From Synaphobranchus kaupii (Eukaryota; Chordata; Actinopteri; Anguilliformes; Synaphobranchidae): a DNA stretch of 64,000 bases. Numbering within the stretch: position 1 is the stretch's first letter; each line of letters opens with the position of its first letter. The position numbers and the translations under genes were made by a program. Location: contig CM056385.1 of NCBI GenBank assembly GCA_029718625.1, forward strand, positions 19,956,515 through 20,020,514, read 5' to 3'. The notes beneath the pieces are model-generated. The model made no database searches, had not been told where the DNA came from, and saw only the letters and a list, made by a program, of their open reading frames with translations. This document shows, piece by piece, positions 46,790 to 55,545 of the stretch.

Positions 46790-47620
46790 GTTTTATTGTT
46801 TAGCTGACAATGTGCCGGATACAGTGAATGATTCTCTATTATCAGACAACTTTCCAGATTATTTTAAAACAGCTGTAGTTAAACATCTTCTTAAGAACCA
46901 TAACCTCAGTCATCAGTAATTACAGTCTCAACTCCAATTTTCCTTTAACAAGCAAAATTTTAGCAACCTTGAAACAACTCATTGAACACTTGAATAATAA
47001 CAGCATTCAGGAAAAATTCCAGTCTGGATTTAGGGTAAATCATTCTACAGAGCCTGCTTTGGTGAATGTCCTGAATGATCTGAGATCTAATGTGGATGCA
47101 AACTATAGTATCTGTGTATAGTGTCTGTTCTTATTCTTTCAGCTCTGAGTGCAGCTTTTGACACCATAGATAATAGTATTCTTATCCACCATCTTAAACA
47201 CTGGGTTATTCTCACTGGTAATGCATTAAACTGGTTTGGATCGTACATAACTAGCAGAACATATTTTGTTTGTTTAGGTGACTGTTAGGAACATGAAAAT
47301 GCATATGTGGTGTTCTGCAAAGATGAATTATTGGCCCACTCCTGTTTTCCTTATACATACTTCCATTGGGTAATATAATTTGTGTAATATCATCAACATG
47401 ATGTCAAGTTTCACAGCTATGCAGATGACATGCCGCTATATATCTTTGTTTCACCAAATGACCCTGATGCCTTAACTCGATTTAGTACGGTGGCCCTGAA
47501 TTGCAAACCCCTATCTCAAAATAAGAAGCAATCTTTAAAAAAAACTTTGCTCTCTTTTAAAAAAAAGATGCTTTATATATTTAGGAAACCACTTTATTTA
47601 TTTATTAAGATATAGCTCAA
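46790..47620 (+). pseudogene. L2/Rex-like LINE reverse transcriptase remnant
   Basis: The segment reads through broken frames of a reverse transcriptase on the plus strand. FKTAVVKHLLKN lies near 46,863, followed by EKFQSGFRVNHSTEPALVNVLNDL near 47,005-47,080, LSAAFDTIDN at 47,142-47,174, and the catalytic YADD at 47,418-47,429. Stops and frameshifts separate these (for example after the VLNDLRSNVDANY part and before YADD), and the catalytic box is followed by a 61-codon open frame ending near 47,615. The endonuclease and 3' UTR are absent. The residues fit fish L2-clade enzymes better than others I know, but clade assignment is an inference. Confidence 0.8.
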
Positions 47621-47782
47621 AGGATCAAGCTGTCATGATCTGATTGCGAGTGTAACTAATGCATCGCTAAACGCATGTCTTCGTGGTCTGTTCGTAGAGT
47701 CATGGATTCATAGATGTGGACTATATTATAGCCTACAGGAGTTGTGAAAATGTTTTTTTTTTTTTAAAGTAATTAGCCTACA

Positions 47783-47855
47783 TATAATTACAAAATGAGC
47801 TGGAATTCTTTACACACAACTTGCTCTAAGAATTACAGCTCATTTTGTAATTATA
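47783..47855. other. Imperfect hairpin, 28-bp arms
   Basis: TATAATTACAAAATGAGCTG (start of the left arm) pairs with its complement on the right arm ending TTTTGTAATTATA, with one mismatch and a 17-base loop. The size resembles a pre-miRNA or a small MITE, but there is no flanking evidence of expression. Confidence 0.8.
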
Positions 47856-48021
47856 CTTATAGCTGGGCTATATTTCTGCAGAATGCGATGTCCTGGAATG
47901 ACGATGGGTTTGTGTTCATTATTACCCCTTGACGCTTTCTCTATGCACGGTGGCCCCCTAGTGGTAGTCATTGACGTGCCAATTAGGTTATAGTAGCCTA
48001 TTCATATTTGAAATTATATAT

Positions 48022-48024
<3 letters not shown>

Positions 48025-48071
<47 letters not shown>
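48025..48071. repeat. (TA)n microsatellite
   Basis: About 47 bp of TA repeats. Confidence 0.9.
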
Positions 48072-48074
<3 letters not shown>

Positions 48075-48548
48075 CAATGTACATTTTTTTAATCTTGCCT
48101 CATTTTTTAATCTTGTCTTCTCTAGTAACGGTTGCTAGGCTATGATTGGACTATCGCTGCTTGGAGGAGGGGTTTAGCAAAGGGTCAATTGCCAGTTTGT
48201 TTACCCATGAGAGTCATGTTTGGTTTTGTCTTTGCTGGCGTCTCACGGCCGTGAAATGGATTGTCACACTATCCAAAATAAAGACAGCTGTCTACAGGTT
48301 TTCGATGACCCATTTATCATTTCCATCATGGTTTATGGAAACCATCTTCCTTGTCTGCATCATCCGGACCACAAATCGCCATGTCTTCATTTTCGTTTAA
48401 TGGCCAGTATTGGGATCTGGATCCAGGGTAAAAACATCCAGTAGTGTCACCAATATTGTTTAGTCAACACTAACACAACGTCATATCTTTCATAGTGTCT
48501 CAGTTTCAGTAACTTGATATCGCTGCTCATTCCTCTTTTGAATTTGAG
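48072..48548. other. No supported gene
   Basis: Frames of up to 84 codons at 48,146-48,444 have no known domain. AATAAA occurs near 48,280 but without an associated gene. Confidence 0.35.
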
Positions 48549-48554
48549 AGTCGC

Positions 48555-49338
48555 TGTAATGGTGACGTGTGAGGTAGGAGGGGCCAAACGCAGCAAGGGG
48601 ATTCATTAAGCACTAGGCCACTAGGACGGGAAACCCCGTAATTAAGGGAAGGAGACAAGGCAGGGAACACACATACCAAAGCTTCTAACCGGCTCACTGT
48701 CACACACCAATGAGTAGAAGCGCAAACGCCAGGTTTCTCAGTAAGAAAACCAAACAAGGCTAATGGAACGAAGCACTGGGCTCCCATACTTCTACAAGCA
48801 AACTGACTAAAGAAAGAGCCAGAAATAATAAACGCCCTGCCTCGGTAACGAGACGCATAAGAACAGGCGAGTAGCATAATGGCACAAATAAAACACAGCC
48901 AACAAACACTGCAAAATAATATGAGATAGTATACGAGGAGGCGAAAGAAACAGAGATCTAACGTTCCAAGGCTACTTTCAGACTCGCAGTCACACACAAA
49001 CATGTCCACAACATCGCCCGGTCTCCCTATAGGAAGACATGTACCGAAGGACGAAACAGAACTACAGTTCCGAACAAAATCGCCAAAGCTCCATGTATGG
49101 AGACAGGTACCGAATAGGACGAAAAGGACAGCTGCACCGGACATTTACCGGCTAAATGACTAACGCGAGATTAGTAGTCTTTGCTGGCGTCTAGTAGGGG
49201 GGTAAACGCCCGATCTCCCAGGAGAGAGAAACATTTTACAGGTGAGCCGCCGGTAAACCGCCATCCCATACCTTTACTAGCAAAATGACTAACACAAGGA
49301 AACCGACCGCAAGGAAAAAAGGGTCAAAAACCATGACA
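48555..49338. mobile_element. Solo LTR with GTCGC duplication
   Basis: The segment begins TGTAATGG and ends CCATGACA, a TG...CA pair with short inverted ends. It is flanked on both sides by GTCGC (48,550-48,554; 49,339-49,343). A 5-bp duplication with TG...CA ends is characteristic of gypsy- or ERV-type LTR integration, and the 784-bp length is typical. There is no internal region, so the two LTRs of a former element recombined. A 205-codon minus-strand frame (48,527-49,144) crosses the LTR boundary and is a chance product. Orientation is not certain: AATAAA occurs on the plus strand near 48,826 and 48,887. Confidence 0.88.
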
Positions 49339-49343
49339 GTCGC

Positions 49344-49803
49344 TGAGAGGAGAGGAACTGTTTCGCACTACACACAGGTGTTTCAAATGACCCACATCAT
49401 CCCACATCTGCTAATTTTTAGCTTAGGCTAAATCATATCAACTGTTTGTTATTATGGCTGAAATATAATGATTTAAGCGTTATTTTTAGTTGGACAGCCA
49501 AGTGGTTTTCAGCTGAAGTGGCTCTAGTCTAGATAGAATCTAGACTCCAAAACCTAGCTGGCAGTTTGTAAGGATCCACATTGTTTATTATTGAATGCAT
49601 CTTCTCAGTATATTGTTTTTTTTTGCACTTGACAGACATTTGTTGAGATATGGTCCCTTCTCCCTCTCCCTTTCTCTTCTTTTCCATAATCTTTTAGTTT
49701 TATTTTTCTCTGTTTTATCTCTTCCCATTAACCTGGCATAGCCTACACCTGACCATCCTCCAAAGATAGTGGGAGCCAACCGATTGAACTTCCCCAGCTC
49801 TAT
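49344..49803. other. No gene
   Basis: AT-rich with a CT-rich stretch at 49,655-49,685. No recognised feature. Confidence 0.4.
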
Positions 49804-49876
49804 TACCCGTAGTGACTGTTACATCAGCATTAGAATGTTCAGTGAATAACTTTTTAATGACATACTTGTGATCTTA
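49804..49876. repeat. Repeat shared with 16,786-16,892
   Basis: GTTACATCAGCATTAGAATG and CTTGTGATCTTA repeat the 16.8-kb block. The TTAA at its end is the insertion point of the next element. Confidence 0.6.
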
Positions 49877-49877
49877 A

Positions 49878-51257
49878 AGGTGAACTGAAACATCCATATC
49901 CAAGTTGATAACGCATGAATTGTTGTATTTTAAAATATCTATCAAAAATCTGAAAAACAAAATTTTTTTATATATCGCATTTCTTAACCAGCTTTTTGTT
50001 TTGCTTGGTCAGAGCGCCGCCATCTTTATTTATGTACACGATGACGTCACTGGCATGATTCCTCCACCTGAACTTCTGTCAACTTAGCTAGTAGCTAGTT
50101 GTTTTTTGCGAATTAGCGCTCCTCAATATGAGTGACTACGAGGACGAAAGTGAACTGTGAACGAGATTAATTCATGCCACTAATTTGATTGAACAATATT
50201 GTGTCTGTTTGATTTACCGCTCCCACTCAGCTAAGACAAATTCAACCATTGACACAATTTTTTTTCAGACCTGCAATTGAGAGCGGTCGATCAGAGAGTG
50301 TAATATGGAGAGCTATGTGCGTTTTGATTTTTCTCTTTTTTTTCAATGTTCAGAGCAAGTGTGAAGTGAATTTAGTCATTTATTTAGCATTTTTCATTTG
50401 TGGGCTTGCTTTTTTGGTATCTTAGCAAGCTAAACATTTCATTCAGCTGTCATGCCCAGTGCCACTGTAGTTAACATTGACAAAATGGGAGACATTGTTG
50501 ATCATCTTCGAGATGGGTTGGTGTTTGAATGCATGCCTTTTGTAGAGAAGAAGACCCAAGTGAAATGTGAAGGCAGACCTAAGCACTTGTTCGACATAGC
50601 TAAACTTGCCAAGGGAAGGGTGTTTCAATTGTTACTGTGGGCTGGCTACGTCGTTTGGCTAACAAATTTTATTGCTGCCCTGTCTGATTTTTTTCAACAA
50701 ATCGTAATGGGACCTGGACAAAATACAGTTTTCACAACATGCAAAACTTGGGAAGGGCTGCAAGTCGACATAAGAGATCACGTAAGTACTAGGCTATAAA
50801 GCTTCATCTTTTTAGGACAAGTCCAAATTCAGCACGTGTTAACTAACGTAGATTAAGGGGGCTAACAACCAGTGAAAATGTATGGGGGGACCAGTTGCCT
50901 TTTCTTTAAAAAATTCATTTCTACAGCCTGAGGCAATGTGGTATGACCCTCCTTTGGACCGTTTTGCATCTTTCTCCATTGCAGACATCAATGTCCTTAC
51001 TTCACTGAGACAGAGTTGGCCACTGAATTGACTTGTCTCTGCTCTACTACTGCTGTCACTCAGCTAGACGTATCATGCCAGTGACGTCACTGACTATGAA
51101 AACTAAACATGGCTGCACCCTAACGGCAAATCAATAAACTATTCTTAACATTTTCTCCATTATTACCCTTTCGTCAGATTTCAGAACTGGAATATGCATT
51201 AGATTGAAAAGGAATCCATAATATCACCTTCACTTCATATTACATTTCATTACCCCT
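49878..51257. mobile_element. TTAA-flanked DNA transposon-like element
   Basis: TTAA occurs immediately outside both ends (49,874-49,877; 51,258-51,261), the target duplication used by piggyBac and Kolobok elements. The left end AGGTGAACTGAAAC and the complement of the right end AGGGGTAATGAAA are imperfect inverted repeats. About 170 bp further in, GTGACGTCACTGGCATGAT-type sequence is present on both sides in inverted orientation (50,041-50,060 and 51,069-51,092), supporting long, eroded inverted ends. The interior contains the exon-like frame at 50,452. The CRE-like TGACGTCA in each arm could bind CREB-type factors, which is speculation. Confidence 0.65.
50452..50779 (+). other. Unidentified exon-like ORF in TTAA element
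   Basis: An ATG at 50,452 opens a frame of 115 codons in total. At codon 109 a strong splice-donor sequence (CAC|GTAAGT, 50,780) is followed by in-frame stop codons within a few residues. A candidate acceptor (TTTTTTGGTATCTTAG) lies just upstream at 50,411-50,425. The predicted peptide begins MPSATVVNIDKMGDIVDHLR and includes a hydrophobic stretch (VFQLLLWAGYVVWLTNFIAA) that could span a membrane. I do not recognise it. It could be a transposon's own accessory exon, a captured host exon, or chance. A second, unrelated acidic frame occurs in the other TTAA element at 54,148. Confidence 0.3.
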
Positions 51258-51261
51258 TTAA

Positions 51262-51711
51262 AACTTAAAGGGTTAATAAGAACACACTGGACATTTCTTA
51301 TTGCCAGCCATTGCGGTAGACAGTGGGTCATTAAAGCTTCAAGATCAACGAGGATGATAAATCAATGCTGTTTGTCTTCTCTGCCATGACCTGACAGAAT
51401 TCTCCACTGTTCGCCTATCGAACACGGTCCCCACCTCACACCTAAAAAGTGCTGATCAAAATCACTGCTCACATTTAATCAATACAGCTTTGAAATAATG
51501 GAAATTTTCCTCCTTTTTTTCTTGATAAAGATCTAATGTAAGTTCACTCATTTTACCCCCATACACTGTGTTCTGCCAGCATAGCCACTTCCTGGGAGAG
51601 ATGATTAATTTGTTTCTGTGTCCAAGCAACCTAAACAATGGCTTGTTGGGAATATCTGAACTTCTATTAAACACTCAGCAACATGTGGCTTCTAAAAAGC
51701 ATATAGCCTAC
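51262..51711. other. No gene
   Basis: No supported feature. Confidence 0.4.
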
Positions 51712-52256
51712 AAATTCAAAAGTATTGGGGCAGTGACACAATTTCTGTTGTCTTTGCTCTGTACTCCAGCACATTAGATTTAAAATAAAACAATGAATAT
51801 GAGGTTAAAACAACAGACTGTCAGCTTTAATTCGAGGGTGTTTACATCAATATTGGATGATATATTAAAGGGCTGTAATTACAGCCCCATATATACATAG
51901 TCCCCCATTTTAGGGAAGCAAATGTAATGGGACAATTGGCTGCTGTTTCTTGGCCAGCTGTGTGTCTTCCATCATTAGTTCATGCACAAGAAAGCTGTTG
52001 AACAGATCAAGAACACTCTCCATGATGTAGACAATGATGTGTCAAAGACTACCATAAAGAGAAGACTACATCAGACCCTCAGAGGGTTCACTGCAAGATG
52101 CAAACCACTAGTAAGCCTCAAGAACTGAAAGGCCAGGTTAGAGTTTGCTAAAAAAAGTCCATATTTTTTATACTTTTCAGGAACAAAAGTCTTATGGAGA
52201 GATGAGATGATTATTAACCTGTACCACAGTGATGGAAAGAGGAAAGTGTCGAGATA

Positions 52257-52796
52257 CACTGCCCGGCCAAAAAAAAGTTGCCATTGCACCTGTCATGCAT
52301 AGTGCCCACTGTACAAGCCTCTGGAGGCAGTGTTATGATCTGGGGTTGCTTCAGTTGGTCAGGTCTAGGCTCAGCAACATTATGCAGCAATAAAATGAAG
52401 TCAGCGAAGTACCTGAATGTACTGAATGACCAGGTTATCCCATCAATGGGCATATGCCAGGATGACAATGCCAAGATTCATCGGGCTCAAATTGTGAAAG
52501 AGTGGTTCAGGGAGCATGAGGAATCATTTTCACACATTAATTAGCCACGAGATTCCTGACCTTAACCCCATTGAAAGTCTTTGGGATGTGCTGGAGAACA
52601 CTTTACGGAGTGGTTCGACTCTCCCGTCGTCAATACAAGATCTCAGCCAAAGACTTATGCTACTCTCGATGGAAATAAATGTTGTGACATTGCATAAGGT
52701 TGTCGAAACAATGCCACAACAAATGCGCCGTAATCAAAGCTAAAGGCGGTCCAACGAAATATTAGAGTGTGCGACTTTTTTTTTGGCCGGGCAGTG
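52257..52796 (+). mobile_element. 540-bp Tc1 deletion derivative, complete ends
   Basis: TA on both sides (52,255-52,256; 52,797-52,798). Ends CACTGCCCGGCCAAAAAAAA and the complement of TTTTTTTTGGCCGGGCAGTG. Inside, plus-strand frames 52,278-52,544 and 52,516-52,743 give [37 protein letters not shown] (second catalytic Asp region) and LNPIESLWDVLENT (catalytic Glu), separated by a frameshift near 52,540. The N-terminal DNA-binding region and first catalytic Asp are deleted. The same deletion is present in the copy at 5,969. It lies inside the older element at 51,712-55,300. Confidence 0.92.
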
Positions 52797-53104
52797 TAGA
52801 AAGGAACTGCTCATGATCCAAAGCAGTTAAAGGGGTAAGTCCACTGTAATTAACCTTTAGTCCAATATTTAAATAGTTTCAACAATTTTCCAAGCCTTTT
52901 CTCTGTTGTGATAGCAACTACGAGCATGGATCCTGTGAACTCTGCAAAATGCAATTCAATGACATCACTGAATTGCATTTCTGAAATGTCTAATATGGAA
53001 ATTGATAGGGGAGTCATTTTAATATGGCTGTAAAACACACTTAAAATCTTTGCATCATAGGTTAATATCATCTTCTAATTATATGTAGTTACATTTTGTA
53101 TACA

Positions 53105-53991
53105 CAGTGAGCACCATAATTCATTGGACAGTGATGCAATTTTTGTTATTTTGGACAAATATTGGACAGTTTAATATAATGTAGAATAAAGTAATCATTT
53201 TTAATATTTGGTTGCATATCCTTTGCCTGCCATGACTTTCTGATGTCTGTGACCCAATAATATCAAAAGACTCTTGATATCTTATTTTATTGCTACAAGC
53301 AATACTTTATCTCTATGGGAATTGGGGGTGGGACTAGATTTATCTAAATTATGCTGGAACAGTATGGAATACATGGTTGGTGAAATGGCTGTAAGTCATG
53401 AAGGGTCTGAGGTATCAAATGAGCCTCAAACCAACATTCTGCTGCCAGATATGCAGTAAATATGGATGGATCACTTTAAGGGTTGTTTCTCCTGATAAAT
53501 TTTCCTATTGAACTTATGGAAAAATAAGTCAGGAGAAGAAACCCTTCAAGTTATCCATCCATATCTATTGCATATCTGGCAGCAGAATGATGGTTTATAC
53601 GTCAGATGGCTTGTTTGATATGTCAGACCCTTGATGACGTAGAGCCATTTAACCAACCATGTGTTCCATACTGTTCCAGTGTACAGATTTACAGCTAAAT
53701 CTAGTCCCACCCCACCCAATTCCCATAGAGATCCATTCAAAGCAGAGAGGTTATAGCATCGCTTGTAGGAGTACCAGAAAGTAAGATATCAAGAGTCTTT
53801 TGTTATTGTTGGGTCACAGACATCAGGAAGTCATGGCATGCAAAGGATATGTGACCAAATATTAAAAATGATTACTTTATTCTACATTATGTTAAACTGT
53901 CCAATATTTTTGGATGCCCGGAAATGGGCAAAAGTACAGAACCAAAATAACAAAAAATGTGTCATTGTCCAATGAATTATGGAGCTCACTG
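53105..53991. mobile_element. 887-bp near-perfect palindromic Tc1-type repeat
   Basis: Ends CAGTGAGCACCATAATTCAT and the complement CAGTGAGCTCCATAATTCAT, next to TA on both sides. Both arms, about 430 bp each, match in order: GTTATTTTGG, TCTGTGACCCAA, AAAAGACTCTTGATATCTTA, GGGACTAGATTTA, GCCAGATATGCA, and the turn at about 53,505-53,520. No coding capacity. A transcript of either strand would fold on itself. Related copies are at 6,479-7,640 and 40,188-40,833 but with a different terminal repeat. Confidence 0.92.
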
Positions 53992-54583
53992 TATGTTGAA
54001 AATATTAAGAAATATTTATAGACAGCCTGCACCGATACTTTGCAGCCATTCAAGCCTCCAACTCCCATAAATCATTGCGGTGCTGTAACCAGGGTAACTA
54101 CAAGCCTGCTGTAGTTCTAACATTACAGTTAGAAAAACAAAATAGCAATGGCCAACTTAAACATTGACAGTGATACGGTAGACAGCGATGAAGACATACT
54201 CAACCCAATCATGGATGATCTAATGTGGGGAGATGGAGGGAGAGAGAAGCGAGAGAGAGGTCCAGTATTTCTTGTTTTTATGTGTCTTTATGTGGAAGGA
54301 TATGGAAAACTTCCTCTTTCGCTCTTCTATAACCTGTGCACCTAGGCACAGAGCACCAAACCATATTTGCATAATAACATGCAAGTAAATAAAAACATCA
54401 ACAACAGCAAAAAATGTAGATAAAAAATTTAAAAAAACACTAGCTAACATAGCTTTAGGCTATGGTATACCGTTAGTATAGTTTAGGCTATACGTTAGGG
54501 TTTCACAGCTGCGGTGGTTGCTATGGACACGCATCATGTGAAGTGAAGCATTGTGGGAATTGTGGTCTTATAACAAAGCAAAT

Positions 54584-54829
54584 CGACAGCCTCATAACAA
54601 AAGTGCCTAAGTAATTTTTTGGACATTTTGAGATTTTCTGCCTAAATCATTTGATTTATCATTCGTCAACAGTGTAAAAATGCTGAAGTCACTGCAGGTC
54701 GCTGTGCACTTCCTGAACCACTTTATGCTATTCTGCCTAAATCCTCATTGACGTAGAATTGCAGCAGTTTTTTGCCTTTTTCTCAAAACTACAAAAAATG
54801 ACTTAGGCACTTTTGTTATGAGGCTGTCG
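54584..54829. mobile_element. 246-bp MITE with perfect 29-bp ends
   Basis: Ends CGACAGCCTCATAACAAAAG and its exact complement, over 29 bp. AAAT is present on both sides (54,580-54,583; 54,830-54,833). No coding capacity. It is inside the TTAA element, so it is among the youngest insertions here. Family unassigned. Confidence 0.85.
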
Positions 54830-55300
54830 AAATGAAGATCAAGCTTCCAAAACGTGATATCCAAATTTTAACATGTAGAAATCTTCCAGAAGGAAAATTG
54901 CAGTGATATGTCATAGTAAAATACATGCATTAATATATTTTGATTAGTTTTATTGAGGTGGACTACCCCTTTAAGATGTGACTGCTGCTGTCAGCAGGAT
55001 GAATTCTGAAGTGTACAGAAACATCTTATCTGCTCAGATCCAACCAAATGACTCAAAACTCATTGGACGGCGCTTCACCTTGCAACAGGACAATAATAAC
55101 ATACTGCTAAAGCAACCAAGGAGTTTTTCAGGCTAAAAAGTGGAATGTTCTTGACTGGCCAAGTCAATCATCCAGTTGAACATGCATTTCACATTCTGAA
55201 GACAAGACTGAAGGGAAAACACCCCACAAACTAACAGGAATTGAAGATCGATGCAGTCCAGGCCTGGCAGAGCATCACCAGGGAACATACCCAGCACTTA

Positions 55301-55440
55301 GTACGGCGTACATTTTTGGACATCCTCAGACCTCAGCATCAGTTTACAGAGATCAGACTAAATAGCATCGTTCCTCAGATTAAGAGGCTTCACGTCTCTG
55401 GAAAAACATTTGTCTTCAAGTATAAGGTGTAGTGCAATTG
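55301..55440 (+). other. Unclassified segment continuing the open frame
   Basis: A 63-codon frame (55,241-55,432) starts in the Tc1 C-terminal remnant (AVQAWQSITREHTQHLV) and continues into unrelated residues. The breakpoint near 55,298 marks a deletion or insertion that removed the Tc1 right end. Confidence 0.35.
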
Positions 55441-55545
55441 GACATCAGGTGAAGTGGTCACAGACAAAGCGGCCTTGGACAAAATGGCATCAGGTGAAGC
55501 AGCCTCCGACAAAACGGCATCACGTGAAGCAGCCTGAGACAAAAG
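55441..55545. repeat. About 30-bp tandem repeat, 2-3 copies
   Basis: Units like GACAAAAYGGCATCASGTGA followed by AGCAGCCT occur at 55,475 and 55,505 with a partial unit upstream (GACATCAGGTGAAGTGG). Confidence 0.75.

Larger units (their letters stand above)
52831..54970. mobile_element. TTAA-flanked element inside the nest
   Basis: TTAA flanks both sides (52,827-52,830; 54,971-54,974). Ends AGGGGTAAGTCCAC and the complement AGGGGTAGTCCACC are inverted. It carries the palindromic Tc1 repeat (53,105-53,991) and the 246-bp MITE (54,584-54,829). A 65-codon frame at 54,148 starts MANLNIDSDTVDSDEDIL, strongly acidic. That is reminiscent of acidic N-termini of some transposases but too short to classify. 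The superfamily is piggyBac- or Kolobok-like by target site only. Confidence 0.65.
51712..55300 (+). mobile_element. Old Tc1 element split by nested insertions
   Basis: The 5' part (51,712-52,254) has AGTATTGGGGCAGTGACACA and AATGGGACAATTGGCTGCTG, familiar from a fish Tc1 family. It then carries transposase-like text (AGACTACATCAGACCCTCAG; KSYGE-type region near 52,190). It stops at 52,255, where a smaller Tc1 derivative inserted, resumes for 28 bp (52,799-52,826), and is cut again by a TTAA element (52,831-54,970). The catalytic C-terminal part follows at 54,975-55,298, with RRFTLQQDNNNILLKQPRSF and then frameshifted KVECS / LAKSIIQLNM-type remains, before the sequence becomes unrelated. The right inverted repeat is missing. 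All frames are broken. Confidence 0.8.

Noticed and set aside
48527..49144. 205-codon minus-strand ORF
   Set aside because: It lies almost entirely within a solo LTR, crosses its boundary, and shows no known domain.
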